This document shows positions 16,914-27,910 of a stretch of DNA of 64,000 nucleotides, in pieces. Numbering within the stretch: position 1 is the first letter of the stretch; the number at the start of each line of letters is the position of its first letter. Source of the stretch: Roseiarcus sp963776665. GTDB taxonomy: Bacteria > Pseudomonadota > Alphaproteobacteria > Rhizobiales > Beijerinckiaceae. Made by a program: the position numbers and the translations under genes. The DNA lies in the NCBI GenBank assembly GCA_963776665.1, contig CAVZNQ010000012.1:62001-126000 (forward strand). Reading direction: 5' to 3'. The notes below the pieces were generated by a model that saw nothing but the letters and a program-made list of their open reading frames with translations, was not told where the DNA came from and did no database searches.

Positions 16914-18168
16914 TCAGGCCCATTCGCCCTTGCGGAAAACGGGCGTCCGCCCGCCATCCGCATCGACGCCGTCGATGTCGATCTGGTCTGAGCCGATCAT
17001 CCAGTCGATATGGATCATGCTCTTGTTGCCGCCCCGCGCCGCGATCTCGTCCGGGCTTAGCTTCGCGCCGTCGACAAAACATTTGGCGTAGCATTGTCCG
17101 AGCGCGATGTGGCAGGCGGCGTTTTCGTCGAACAGGGTATTGAAGAACAGGAGGCCGCTCTTCGAGATCGGCGACGAATGGGGCACCAGCGCGACCTCGC
17201 CGAGGCGCCGCGCGCCGTCGTCGCTGTCGAGCACTTGTCTGAGCACATCCTCGCCGCGCCCGGCCTTCGCCTCGACGATGCGTCCGCCTTCGAACCTGAC
17301 GGCAATGCCGTCGATCAGCGAGCCCTGATAGGAGAGCGGCTTGGTGCTGACGACATGGCCGTCCACCCGGCGCGCATGCGGGGTCGTGAACACCTCCTCG
17401 GTCGGGATGTTCGGATTGCAGGCAATTCCGTTCTTCGCCGTCGCCGCGCCCCCCTGCCACAGGTGACCGTCGGCGAGCCCGATCGTCAGATCGGCGCCCG
17501 GCCCGGAATAGTGCAGGGCATGAAACTTCCTCGCGTTCAGCCAGTCTCTCCGACGGCCAAGCGCCGCATTATGCGTTTCCCACGCGGCGACCGGATCGTC
17601 GTTGTCGACCCGCGAAGCCGAGAAGATCGCCTCGGCCAGCCTGCCGATGGCGACGCCGTCCTCCTCGCCGGGAAAGACCCGCTTCGCCCATGAGTTGGTC
17701 GGATAGGCGACGATGTTCCAGTTGATGTCGAAGCCCGCTATTTTCTCGAGCGCGGGCTGGTAGGCGATCGAGTTGGCCTTGCTGGCGCGCGCGACCTTGG
17801 CCGGGTCCTCGTTCGCGAGCAGCATCGGGTCCTCGCCGACAATGGCGAGGCGCGCGGTATTGGCGGCGAACGCCTTGCCGACGCCCTCGTAGAGCCAGCC
17901 CGGCGCGCGGTCGAAACTCGCATCCGGGGCATATTGGAAGCGCGCGAGCGTCATCTCCTCGTCGGAGAGGATCGGCGTCACAAGGCCCGCGCCCGCCTTG
18001 TAGGCTTCGGCTGCGATCCGCCGCGCCAGAGGCAGCGCCGCGACCGGCGCGGTGAGGAAAAGATCCTGCCCGGCTTGAAACGCGCAAGCCCACCTTGACC
18101 GCCGTCTCGGCCAGCCGGTCGAGCTTCGCCGGGTCGATCGAGGGGAAATTGCGAGGGTGGGTGGTCAT
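16914..18168 (-). CDS. M29 family aminopeptidase, frameshifted
   Basis: The main frame (from about 18080 down to 16914) has the M29 (AmpS/aminopeptidase T) blocks EEVFTTPHARRVDGHV, YQGSLIDGIAVRFEGGRIVEA, LGEVALVPHSSPISKSGLLF and KSMIHIDWMIGSDQIDIDGV, containing the metal-binding Glu, His and Asp residues. The N-terminus MTTHPRNFPSIDPAKLDRLA reads from the ATG at 18168, after a GGAGCTC site, in another frame; the family sequence FQAGQDLFLTAPVAALPLA then follows. The 1255 bases are one too many, with the extra base near CGCGTTTC (about 18078-18084). Corrected length is 417 residues, normal for the family. Confidence 0.85.
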
Positions 18169-18869
18169 GGGTGAGCTCCGGGAAGCTGTATGTTGATTGT
18201 GCCTTACAAGCTTGGCGCCGTGAACGACAAGGCTGCGCGACTGCTTCGCTTGTCCGACCTCCGGGGCCATTCAGGTCACAAATTATGTCGCGATCCGGAA
18301 GCCGGATACTTTCGGGGGATAGTGGCGCCGCTTACGAGGGCGAAAGCTTGGCGCAGCGCGCCAATTCATGGGGTCCTGGATCGCCGGGTGAGCGAGAGGC
18401 GGCTGCCATTCGCAGCAACGGCCTTTTGGTCCAAGTCGAAGAATAAGAACAAAAGATGTACAAACGTCAGGGACGGTGGTACCTTTCCTCTCATGAGGGG
18501 ATCAGTCGCGGAGATTGCGACCGTACGTAAGCCTCGGGCCGCGGAAAGGGGGTGAGCAGAGCGGGAAAAAAATCTTATTTGAATCGGCCGTAACCCTTTG
18601 AAAAGTCCCGATTCCGAAAAATAAAAGAAAGCAAATGCAAGTCATTTCGCTTTCATGAGCTTTCACGGGCTTGCTTTTGCTTGCGGCGATCCGGCCGCGC
18701 GGCCGAAGCTCGAACGGCGCCGCATGCCGCAGGGGGTGCGCAGCGGCGGCGATGGCGCGTCCGATCTCATGCCTCGCGCCCGCCCGATCGGCCCGGGGTT
18801 TCGAAGTCACGCCGTGTCCGGCGCAAGGGCGACCCTTATCGACGGACAGGCGCAACATTGGGAGCATGC
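18169..18869. other. Long intergenic region, no gene recognised
   Basis: About 700 bases separate the starts of the divergent aminopeptidase and SDR genes. The middle (about 18410-18660) is noticeably richer in A+T than its surroundings, with A runs near 18566-18573. Short open frames exist on both strands but show no motif, composition or start signal supporting them. The region probably holds the promoters of the two flanking genes; no clear operator or RNA element was seen. Confidence 0.5.
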
Positions 18870-19642
18870 ATGGCGCGCGTCTTCATAACGGGTTCGGCCG
18901 ACGGCCTCGGTTTGATGGTTGGCCGGCTTCTCGCCGATCAGGGGCACAAGGTCGTCCTGCACGCTCGCAATGACGCGCGGGCGGCGGACGCGAAGAAGGC
19001 CTTGCCCAAGGCCCAAGCCGTCGTCGTCGGCGATCTCGCGAGCATCGCCGCCACGAAGGACGTGGCTCGCCAGGTCAACGCTCTCGGCCCATTCGACGCC
19101 GTCATCCACAACGCCGCTGTCGGCTTCCAGGAGAGTCATCGCGTCACCGGCGACGGCCTGCCGCATGTCTTCGCCATCAACACGCTCGCGCCCTATGTTC
19201 TCACCGCGCTGATCGAACGGCCGAAGCGCCTCGTCTATCTGAGCTCGGGCATGCACGCGCGCGCAAACGCCCATCTCGACGATATCCTGTGGCGCAAGCG
19301 GCGCTGGGACGGATCGTCGGCTTACGCCGAGAGCAAGCTGCACGACGTTTGCTGGCTTTCGCCGTCGCGCGTCTCTGGCCCGATGTCCTGTCCAACGCGG
19401 TGACGCCCGGCTGGGTCGCGACCAAAATGGGCGGGGCGGGCGCGCCCGACGACATCGATCAGGCGCATCTGACGCAAGCGTGGCTTGCGACCAGCGACGA
19501 TCCCGCCGCGCGGACCACCGGCGGCTATTTCTATCACCTGAAGCAGCGCGAGCCGAACCCCGAAACGCGCGACGCCGCGCTGCAGGACCGGCTCATCGGC
19601 ATCTGCCGGGAGATTTCCGGGGTCGACCTGCCGGAGCCTTGA
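18870..19642 (+). CDS. Short-chain dehydrogenase/reductase, frameshifted
   Basis: The first frame has the nucleotide-binding TGSADGLGLMVGRLLADQG (TGxxxGxG) at about residues 7-25, then DAVIHNAAVGF (NNAG-like) and LVYLSSGMHA with the catalytic Ser, followed by YAESK with the Tyr and Lys. Just after the YxxxK motif the frame breaks, and the family C-terminus LLAFAVARLWPDVLSNAV with TPGWVATKMGG continues one frame over to 19642. The 773 bases are one short, and the site is a T run (GACGTTTGCTGG, about 19341-19352). Corrected length is 257 residues. The substrate is unknown. Confidence 0.8.
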
Positions 19643-19748
19643 ATTCGCGCAACCGCCTTCAAAGAGCTGCGCCAAATCGATAAGGCTTGAAGCCGATCGG
19701 CTCGGTTGGTCTCACGACCCATCAAGCGGGCAGGGGAGGATAACGACG

Positions 19749-20558
19749 TTGGAATCCGACAAAGTGTTCGCGGGCTCGATTCCGGAAAACTACGACCGCT
19801 ATATGGTTCCGTTGATTTTCGAACGGTTCGCCGCGGATCTGGCCCAACGCGCGGCGTCCTTGTCGCCAAGCGCCGTATTGGAGATCGCCGCAGGCACCGG
19901 GGTTGTGACCCGCGCCTTGGCGCCGAAACTGTCCCCCAACGCAAGCTATGTCGTCACCGACCTCAACCAGACGATGCTCGACTACGCCGCTTCGCGGCAA
20001 GCTCCTGACAGGCGCATCGAGTGGCGCCAAGCGGACGCGATGGCGCTGCCGTTTGAAAACGCGGCCTTCGATCTCGTTTGCTGCCAGTTCGGCGCGATGT
20101 TCTATCCCGACCGCTCAACCGCATACCGCGAGGCAAAGCGAGTCCTGAAGCGCGGTGGGCATTTCCTGTTCAATGTATGGGACCGCATCGAGGAGAACGT
20201 CTTTGCGGATGACGTGACGAATGCTGTCGCGAAGGTTTTTCCCAGCGATCCGCCACGTTTTCTGGCTCGCACCCCACACGGCTACCACGATACGGCGCTG
20301 ATCCGCAGCGAACTCGAGGGCGCCGGTTTCTCCAACGTGGCGATCGAGACGAAAGCCGAGCAAAGCCGGGCATCCTCGCCGCGACTTGTGGCCGTCGCCT
20401 ATTGTCAGGGAACCCCTCTTCGCAACGAAATCGAAGCCAGAGACGCGGGAAAACTCGAAGCAGCGACCGACTACGCCGCATCCGCGATTGCAGGCAGACA
20501 TGGCGGCGGCGCGGTCGCCGCCAAAATTCAGGCGCATGTCGTTCTGGCTACGGCCTAG
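19749..20558 (+). CDS. Class I SAM-dependent methyltransferase
   Basis: 269 residues. Motif I is LEIAAGTGVVTRALAP (about residue 40), followed by the acidic end of strand 2 in VVTDLNQTMLDYA, motif post I IEWRQADAMALPFE, and VLKRGGHFLFNVWD. This is the UbiE/Methyltransf_11 type fold for small-molecule methylation; the substrate is not evident. The start is TTG 19749, about ten bases after GGGGAGGA at 19734-19741; no ATG is available before motif I. The stop TAG is followed by AGAGC-like sequence but no full repeat. Confidence 0.85.
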   Translation: MESDKVFAGSIPENYDRYMVPLIFERFAADLAQRAASLSPSAVLEIAAGTGVVTRALAPKLSPNASYVVTDLNQTMLDYAASRQAPDRRIEWRQADAMALPFENAAFDLVCCQFGAMFYPDRSTAYREAKRVLKRGGHFLFNVWDRIEENVFADDVTNAVAKVFPSDPPRFLARTPHGYHDTALIRSELEGAGFSNVAIETKAEQSRASSPRLVAVAYCQGTPLRNEIEARDAGKLEAATDYAASAIAGRHGGGAVAAKIQAHVVLATA

Positions 20559-20597
20559 AGCATGGCTCGCACAGACGGCTTCGCCATTGCGGAGCAA

Positions 20598-20861
20598 TCA
20601 GCGCATGCGCGCCACCCCGGTATGGCGGGTGCCGCCGAAGCTGTTCGACATCAGTTCGTTGTACAAGCGATCGGTTTCTTCGGCCTGCCCCTTCGAGAAT
20701 TCACCGCCGCCCCCGACGTCGCCCCGGGTCGGCTGGTGCTTGACCCCGTTCTGGATCGGTCCCGACAGATGACGCGGCTCCGTCTGCTGAGCCATTCCCC
20801 GCTCCGCAGGGAACGACAGCGTCCCAGCGAGCGCGAAGAGAATGAGCGTTTTGTGTGACAT
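20598..20861 (-). CDS. Small exported protein of unknown function
   Basis: 87 residues from the ATG at 20861, which follows a GGAG at a good distance and begins a clear signal peptide (MSHKTLILFALAGTLSF, cleavage near GMAQ-Q). The mature part of about 60 residues is polar with a glycine patch (RGDVGGGGEFSKGQ) and no cysteine. No family was recognised. It converges on the methyltransferase gene with a 39-base gap. Confidence 0.6.
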   Translation of the reverse strand: MSHKTLILFALAGTLSFPAERGMAQQTEPRHLSGPIQNGVKHQPTRGDVGGGGEFSKGQAEETDRLYNELMSNSFGGTRHTGVARMR

Positions 20862-21054
20862 CGGCTGACTCCACGATCCGGGCTGAGCAGCAATCACATT
20901 GGGGACTTGGCGGCGACCAGCGAGACTTCGAACGCCAGAAATATATGTTTCAACGCCGCAACAGAAGTCCCCGCGGCCGAGTGGTCCGGATTAAACTTAG
21001 GGCGCGCTCTCGGGCCGATCGGTTCGACGCGCCGCCCGCTCAAGGAGGACGCCC

Positions 21055-21996
21055 ATGGACGGCGCTGACGCGATCTGGCCCGATCTCACCTATTCGGCCT
21101 GGAGCGAGACGCTCGCGACCCTGCACCTCTGGACCCAGATCGTCGGCAAGATCCGGCTGACGCTGACGCCGTGGCTCAACCACGGCTGGCAGGCGCCGCT
21201 CTACGTGACCGCGCGCGGACTCGGCACGTCGCCGATCCCGATCGGGCCTGAGATTTTCGACATCGAGTTCGATTTTATTGGCCATCGGCTCGCGGTCCGA
21301 ACCAGCCGGGGCGCCGAACGGTCCCTGCCGCTCCGCCCGCAGTCGGTCGCCGATTTCTATCGTGCGACCGTCGATCTCCTCGACGGCGTGGGCGTCGCTG
21401 TCGCGATCAAGGCGACGCCGAACGAAGTTCCGAACCCGATCCGCTTTTCTGACGACCGGGTCCACGCGTCTTACGACGCAGCCGCCGCCCATCGTTTCTG
21501 GCGGGCGCTCGTGCAGGCGGATCGCGTCTTCAGGCTCTTCCGCAGCGGCTTCCTCGGCAAGGCGAGCCCGGTCCATTTCTTCTGGGGCAGCTTCGATCTC
21601 GCGGTGACCCGGTTTTCGGGCCGTCGCGCGCCGCTCCATCCGGGCGGCGTGCCCGGACTGCCCGACGCGGTCACGCGCGAAGCCTATTCGCACGAGGTGA
21701 GCAGCGCCGGCTTCTGGCCGGGGAACGAGGCCTTTCCGCGCGCGGCGTTCTACGCCTACGCTTATCCCGAACCGGCGGGGTTTCGCGACCGGCCGCCGCC
21801 GCTGGGCGCCCAGTTTGATACGACGCTCGGAGAGTTCCTCCTGCCCTATGACACGGTCGCGCAAGCGCCGGACCCGGACGCCCTGCTGCTCGACTTCCTG
21901 TCGGCGACCTATGCGGCTGCAGCCGAGGCCGGCGGCTGGGACCGCGCCAATCTGGAATGCACGCTCGGCGTCCCCGGACGGGTGCGGCCGATCTAA
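21055..21996 (+). CDS. DUF5996 family protein
   Basis: 313 residues, cytosolic, no signal. The N-terminal block WSETLATLHLWTQIVGKIRL and PWLNHGWQAPLYVTARGL, the central SPVHFFWGSFDLAVTRFSGR, and the C-terminal SAGFWPGNEAFPRAAFYAYA are characteristic of DUF5996, a family without assigned function. The start ATG 21055 is preceded by AAGGAGG, one of the best ribosome sites in the window, suggesting substantial translation. Confidence 0.85.
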   Translation: MDGADAIWPDLTYSAWSETLATLHLWTQIVGKIRLTLTPWLNHGWQAPLYVTARGLGTSPIPIGPEIFDIEFDFIGHRLAVRTSRGAERSLPLRPQSVADFYRATVDLLDGVGVAVAIKATPNEVPNPIRFSDDRVHASYDAAAAHRFWRALVQADRVFRLFRSGFLGKASPVHFFWGSFDLAVTRFSGRRAPLHPGGVPGLPDAVTREAYSHEVSSAGFWPGNEAFPRAAFYAYAYPEPAGFRDRPPPLGAQFDTTLGEFLLPYDTVAQAPDPDALLLDFLSATYAAAAEAGGWDRANLECTLGVPGRVRPI

Positions 21997-22035
21997 GAGC
22001 AGCGGGCGTTCAGATAGAGTTACCGCCGCCCGTCC

Positions 22036-22113
22036 TGTCATTCCCGCGCAAGCGGGAAATCTAGGCACCCATCAGAGCCTTGACTCTGGATGCCCGCTTT
22101 CGCGGGCATGACA
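22036..22113. repeat. REP-like double-hairpin intergenic repeat
   Basis: Two palindromes, TTCCCGC/GCGGGAA (22041-22058, loop GCAA) and ATGCCCGC/GCGGGCAT (22090-22109, loop TTTC), are enclosed by a 6-base outer repeat TGTCAT (22036-22041) and ATGACA (22108-22113). The whole can fold as a three-way cruciform. Elements of this form (TCATTCCCGC...GCGGGAATGA) are abundant between genes in many Proteobacteria. It lies between two converging genes and may end transcripts. Confidence 0.7.
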
Positions 22114-22150
22114 GAGGGGGTCGACTGACGGCCCGTTGCTCCAGATTTCC

Positions 22151-22207
22151 CTGATTTCGCGCGCTTTTCGCGAAAAACCGGTTCCCACTTTTTCGCAGCG
22201 CGCTCTA
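22151..22207 (-). repeat. Interspersed repeat, copy 1 (supplies the antiporter stop codon)
   Basis: Read on the minus strand, it begins CTAGAGCGCGCTGCGAA, continues through GGAACCGGTTTTTCGCG and ends GAAATCAGGGA. A second copy in the opposite orientation is at 32888-32950, alike at most positions. The TAG stop of the antiporter gene is inside the first bases of the repeat. It includes the palindromes AACCGGTT and TTTTCGCGAAAA. Confidence 0.75.
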
Positions 22208-23845
22208 GGTCGCCGCGTAGCGGGTTTCGAGCAGGTCGAGATCGCGAACCAGGCTCCGGGCCGTCTCCTCGGGAAGCATCCGCGCCCGGGCGAGCTCAAA
22301 GAGCGTATCACGCTCGGCCCGGATGCCGGCGAGCCTGAGCTCGCGTTCGACGTTCTCGATCTCGCGCACCTGCTCGGCCGCTTCGCCGGTCTTCGACTCG
22401 CGCTCGATCCGCTGTCGGTAGACCTGCATTATCCGTGCGCCGGCGGCAGCGCAGAGTTCGGCGTCGCGATGCTTTTGGGCGAGATCATGCTGCGCCCTGC
22501 CAATGGCCCTGATGGCGGCTTCGGCAGCCATAATCCGCGCCCGGTCCTCGTCCTCCCGATGCGATGGTTCAGGCGGTAGCTCGAGGCCCTTGAGCAGCGG
22601 GGCGAGGCCGACGCTCGCCGCGATCAGCGAAACGATGATCGCGCCCGCGGCGAGCAGGATCGCGAGGTCGCGGGTCGGGAAGGGCGAGCCGTCGTTCAAA
22701 GCCAGCGGCAGGGTGAGTACGCCGGCCAGCGTGACTGCGCCGCGGACGCCGGCAATCGATGTCGCCGCGACGAGCCGCCAACTTGGCTTCACCGACCGCC
22801 GTCCATGCCGCGCCTCGGTCAAGAGGGTGAATCGCAGCGACACCCACACCCACACGAAGCGAAGGATCGCGAGCGCCGCGTTGATCGCGACGACATAGAT
22901 CAGGAGCCATGGACGATCCTGATGCCCGGTCTCGTGCACGACCTTCTGCGCGCCCGCGACGATTGTCGGCAATTGCTCGCCAAGCAGGACGAAGATGACG
23001 CCGTTTGCGCCGAACTGGACGGTGTCCCAGAACCCCGTCCGGCGCACCCGGGTGAGCGCCCGCGCGCCGCCCGTCTGCTCGGCGTGGCTCATCGTTATGC
23101 CGGCGCCGACGGCGGCGAGGATGCCGGAGCAGCCGAGACGTTCGGCCAGGAGATAGGCGCCAAAAGGGATGAGCAGGCTCAGGAGCACCTGTGAGCCGGC
23201 CTCCTCGCCGAACCGCCGCGAGGCCCAGTGCTTGGCCTGAGTTATGCCCCAGGTGACCGCAACGCCGATCGCAACGCCGCCGATCACGAGCCAAACGAAC
23301 GTCATAGAAGCATCGAGCAGCGAGAAGGTTCCGGTCAGCGCCGCGACTACGGCAAAGCGCATGCACACGAGGCCCGATGCGTCGTTGAGGAGCGATTCGC
23401 CCTCGAGAATATGCATGAGGCGGCTCGGGATCGGCGTCCGCGCCGCAATCGCGGAAACGGCGACGGGATCGGTGGGAGAAATGATCGCGGCGAGCGCGAA
23501 GGCGACGGCGAGCGGCATCGCCGGGATCATCCAATGAATGAACAGGCCGACGCCGAGCACAGTGAAGACGACAAGGCCAAAGGCGAGCGCAAGAATCGTC
23601 CCCTTGTCGCGAAGCAACCCCTCCTTCGGAATGCGCCAGCCATCGAGGAAGAGGAGCGGCGGCAGGAACAGAAGGAAGAAAACCTCGGGGCTAAGCTGGA
23701 CGCCAAGGTCGGCGACGGCGGCGATCGCCGCCCCAAGCGCAATCTGGACCAGCGGCAGCGGCAAGGCGACCGGCGAGACGCGGCCGAGCGGCCCGCTCAC
23801 CACGACGGCAAGCAACAGGATCAGTGCGGTCGTGACAGAGCTCAT
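22205..23845 (-). CDS. Na+/H+ antiporter, CPA1 (NhaP-like) family
   Basis: 546 residues. About 11-12 membrane helices occupy residues 1-400, including LLFLPPLLFLDGWRIPKE, the ion-site block ISPTDPVAVSAIA (with the Asp), LEGESLLNDASGLV and GVRGAVTLAGVLTLPLAL, all typical of NhaP/NHE exchangers. A cytosolic tail of about 120 residues, rich in charged amino acids (EDEDRARIMAAEAAIRAIGR onward), is probably helical and regulatory. The start ATG 23845 follows GGGGAT; an upstream GTG at 23938 is open but lacks family sequence. Confidence 0.9.
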   Translation of the reverse strand: MSSVTTALILLLAVVVSGPLGRVSPVALPLPLVQIALGAAIAAVADLGVQLSPEVFFLLFLPPLLFLDGWRIPKEGLLRDKGTILALAFGLVVFTVLGVGLFIHWMIPAMPLAVAFALAAIISPTDPVAVSAIAARTPIPSRLMHILEGESLLNDASGLVCMRFAVVAALTGTFSLLDASMTFVWLVIGGVAIGVAVTWGITQAKHWASRRFGEEAGSQVLLSLLIPFGAYLLAERLGCSGILAAVGAGITMSHAEQTGGARALTRVRRTGFWDTVQFGANGVIFVLLGEQLPTIVAGAQKVVHETGHQDRPWLLIYVVAINAALAILRFVWVWVSLRFTLLTEARHGRRSVKPSWRLVAATSIAGVRGAVTLAGVLTLPLALNDGSPFPTRDLAILLAAGAIIVSLIAASVGLAPLLKGLELPPEPSHREDEDRARIMAAEAAIRAIGRAQHDLAQKHRDAELCAAAGARIMQVYRQRIERESKTGEAAEQVREIENVERELRLAGIRAERDTLFELARARMLPEETARSLVRDLDLLETRYAAT

Positions 23846-24002
23846 TCGCGATCCCCAGCAAGCGCAGCTTGAAGCGTCGCCATGATAGCGAACGAGATCA
23901 GCAATCTCGATTGCGACCTCGTCGAGATCTACTATCAATTCCGCGCAATTCTCTCAATATTACCAAGGCTGATGGCCCGACGACCCGCAGCCGTTGCGTT
24001 TC

Positions 24003-24464
24003 TCAACCCCGACGGGCGTGCTCGCGAGCGTCCAGGATCCAGGTCCGGTCGGCGAACGCGACGTAGATGCGCTCCTGGCCCAGCGCGGCGCCAAGTTCTG
24101 CAGCCAGTTCATTGAGCATCGCCTCGATCGCAGCATCTGGCAGGTGGCCGAGATAGGCATGCACCGCCTCGCCCGTGAACAGGGCGACCGGCTCCCGGTC
24201 CGAACCGACCGTGCCGTCCTCTCGCGGCCAGGCGTAGGTCACCTCGGCGCGGGTGAACATGCCCGAAAGCGCGGGCTCGCCCGCTTCGACCCGACGCCTC
24301 ATCCACGCTCGCGCGGTGCGCACCGCTTCGGAGAGGTCAAAGACGCGCCCCTCCGCGTCCCAACCCTCGCGTAAGCCCACGCTGATGCGAAAATCTCGCC
24401 GCGGCCCGTCCGATCCATCGACAACGATGTAGTCTTCGGGTTTCGGCGGGGGCGTCTTAGGCAT
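24003..24464 (-). CDS. Conserved hypothetical protein
   Basis: 153 residues, no signal peptide or membrane segment. The sequence begins MPKTPPPKPEDYIVVDGSDG and contains SEAVRTARAWMRRRVEAGEP and EDGTVGSDREPVALFTGEAV. Codon use and GC pattern match its neighbours and the frame is open over the full length, so it is probably a real gene. I do not recognise a family. It lies 79 bases downstream of the stop of guaA on the same strand. Confidence 0.6.
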   Translation of the reverse strand: MPKTPPPKPEDYIVVDGSDGPRRDFRISVGLREGWDAEGRVFDLSEAVRTARAWMRRRVEAGEPALSGMFTRAEVTYAWPREDGTVGSDREPVALFTGEAVHAYLGHLPDAAIEAMLNELAAELGAALGQERIYVAFADRTWILDAREHARRG

Positions 24465-24543
24465 GTCGGGCTCTTCGGTTCGCTGCAGCCGCGTGCGCGA
24501 TGACTGCGCGACCGCAGCATAAGCCTGAAGTTTTAGTTTCGCC

Positions 24544-26118
<1,575 letters not shown>

Positions 26119-26154
26119 GTGGCGCAAAGCGCCGCGAGTCGCAATGCCTGGGCG

Positions 26155-26688
26155 TCAAGCCTCTTGCAGCGCCCCAATCAGCGCCTCGATCGCCTCCTTG
26201 AGCCTTCGCGCGTTTGCCGGATCAGCCAAAATCTGGTCGGCCGTCACCAATTTCCCCCCCAAAGGCAAGTCAGCGAAGGCCTCGGGCACGACTCGGGCAG
26301 CCATCGTCGCCAGCGTCTCGCGGAGCGACGCCTGGGCGTGGAAGGCGCGCGGCGACGTATTGAGGAGCGCGACCGGCTTGGCCGCAAAAGTCTCGCTTGC
26401 GACCAGCCAATCGAGGGCATTCTTCAGCGCGCCGGGGACCCCGTGGGCGTATTCGGGAGCGGCGATGACAAGCGCGTCGCTCGCGCCGACGAGCGCGCGC
26501 AGCGTCTCTACCGGCTCCGGCTTCGGCCTCTCCTCGATGTCGTCGTCCGGGTTGAACGGCGGCAGCTTGGCGAGATCGCGGTAGAGAAGCACTTTGACCC
26601 CCGCGGGCGCGAGCTGCGACAGCGCCTCGAGCGCCGCAGTGTTGGTGGAGGCGCGGCGAAGGCTTCCGGAGATGGCCAGAAGCCTCAT
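26155..26688 (-). CDS. NADPH-dependent FMN reductase family protein
   Basis: 177 residues with a flavodoxin-like fold. The N-terminal FMN phosphate loop is LLAISGSLRRASTNTAALEAL, and ALVIAAPEYAHGVPGALKNAL is the conserved second flavin-binding block. It reduces FMN or quinones or azo compounds with NADPH. It lies 11 bases downstream of cobS and just upstream of guaA on the same strand. In many relatives this place after cobS is taken by cobT. Confidence 0.88.
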   Translation of the reverse strand: MRLLAISGSLRRASTNTAALEALSQLAPAGVKVLLYRDLAKLPPFNPDDDIEERPKPEPVETLRALVGASDALVIAAPEYAHGVPGALKNALDWLVASETFAAKPVALLNTSPRAFHAQASLRETLATMAARVVPEAFADLPLGGKLVTADQILADPANARRLKEAIEALIGALQEA

Positions 26689-26699
26689 CGCGCGCGCCC

Positions 26700-27705
26700 T
26701 CAGCTGAGCGCGACGTTCAGCGCGCTCTCAGGCAGTTCCTGCCCGAAGCAGCGTTGGTAGAACTCGGCGACCAGGGTCCGCTCGAGTTCGTCGCACTTGT
26801 TGAGGAAGGTCAGGCGGAAAGCGAACCCGATGTCCTTGAAGATCTCGGCGTTTTCCGCCCAGGTGATGACGGTGCGCGGGCTCATTACCGTCGACAGATC
26901 GCCGTTGACGAACGCGTTGCGGGTGAGGTCGGCCACCCTCACCATCTTGTTGACGATGTCGCGCCCATCCTTGCGCGCCCGATGCGAAGGCGACTTGGCG
27001 AGCACGATGTCGACTTCCTTGTCGTGCGGCAGGTAGTTGAGCGTGGCGACGATCGACCAGCGATCCATCTGGCCCTGATTGATCTGCTGCGTGCCGTGAT
27101 AGAGCCCGGACGTGTCCCCGAGGCCGACCGTATTCGCGGTGGCGAACAAGCCGGAAGGCGGGATGGGGACGGATGACCCGGCGCTGGTCGAGCAGGGTCA
27201 GGCGGCCCGACACCTCCAGCACCCGCTGGATGACGAACATCACGTCGGGACGGCCGGCGTCGTATTCGTCGAAACACAGGGCGATATTGTTCTGGATCGC
27301 CCACGGCAGCATGCCGTCGCGGAATTCCGTGACCTGCTTGCCGTCCTTGAGCACGATCGCGTCCTTGCCGACCAGATCGATGCGCGAGACGTGGCTGTCG
27401 AGGTTGATGCGCACGCAGGGCCAGTTGAGGCGGGCGGCAGTCTGCTCGATGTGAGTCGATTTGCCGGTGCCGTGGTAGCCGGTGATCATCACCCGACGGT
27501 TGTAGGCGAAGCCGGCGAGGATCGCGAGCGTGGTGTCGCGGTCGAACAGGTAGTCCGGATCGAGATCCGGCACGTGTTCTCCCGAATGGGAGTAAGCCGG
27601 CGCCTCCATGTCGGAATCGATGCCGAAAAGCTTGCGCACCGACACCCGAGTATCGGGCAGGCCGGGCGCAGCTTCGGATTCCACCAGGGTCTGTATCGAA
27701 TTCAT
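26700..27705 (-). CDS. cobS: Cobaltochelatase subunit CobS, frameshifted
   Basis: CobS is the MoxR-type AAA+ motor that drives cobalt insertion into hydrogenobyrinate diamide together with CobT and CobN. The N-terminal frame from ATG 27705 (after GGAGG) shows VRKLFGIDSDMEAPAYS, Walker A ITGYHGTGKSTHIEQTAARL, and ALCFDEYDAGRPDVMFVIQR. At about 27147 the family sequence switches to another frame, FATANTVGLGDTSGLYHGTQ, and continues to the stop at 26700 (RCFGQELPESALNVALS). The 1006 bases are one too many; the extra base is near CGGCTTGTTCGCC. Corrected length is 334 residues. cobT is not next to it. Confidence 0.88.
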
Positions 27706-27910
27706 TGGTCCTCCACGCTCTTCCGCGGGCGGAAAAGGGCGTCATTCTCATACTCGAATTCCGGGCGCGCGCAAAAGCCGGCCATTGCGCCGGAACAATG
27801 CCCGTCGCCGCCCTTAAGCTTCCTGGCCCTTGTTCATCGATTCGCCGCGATGGCGATGGGTCCTGCTTCATTCGCGGCCGGCGAACCGATTGTTGCGCGC
27901 GGGAGCCCGA

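Noticed and set aside
18190..18555. 121-codon open frame in the long intergenic region
   Set aside because: No motif, no credible ribosome site and unlike composition; left as intergenic.
20553..20580. CTAGAGC at the end of the methyltransferase gene as a third copy of the stop-codon repeat
   Set aside because: Only the first seven bases agree; the following sequence does not match the two real copies.
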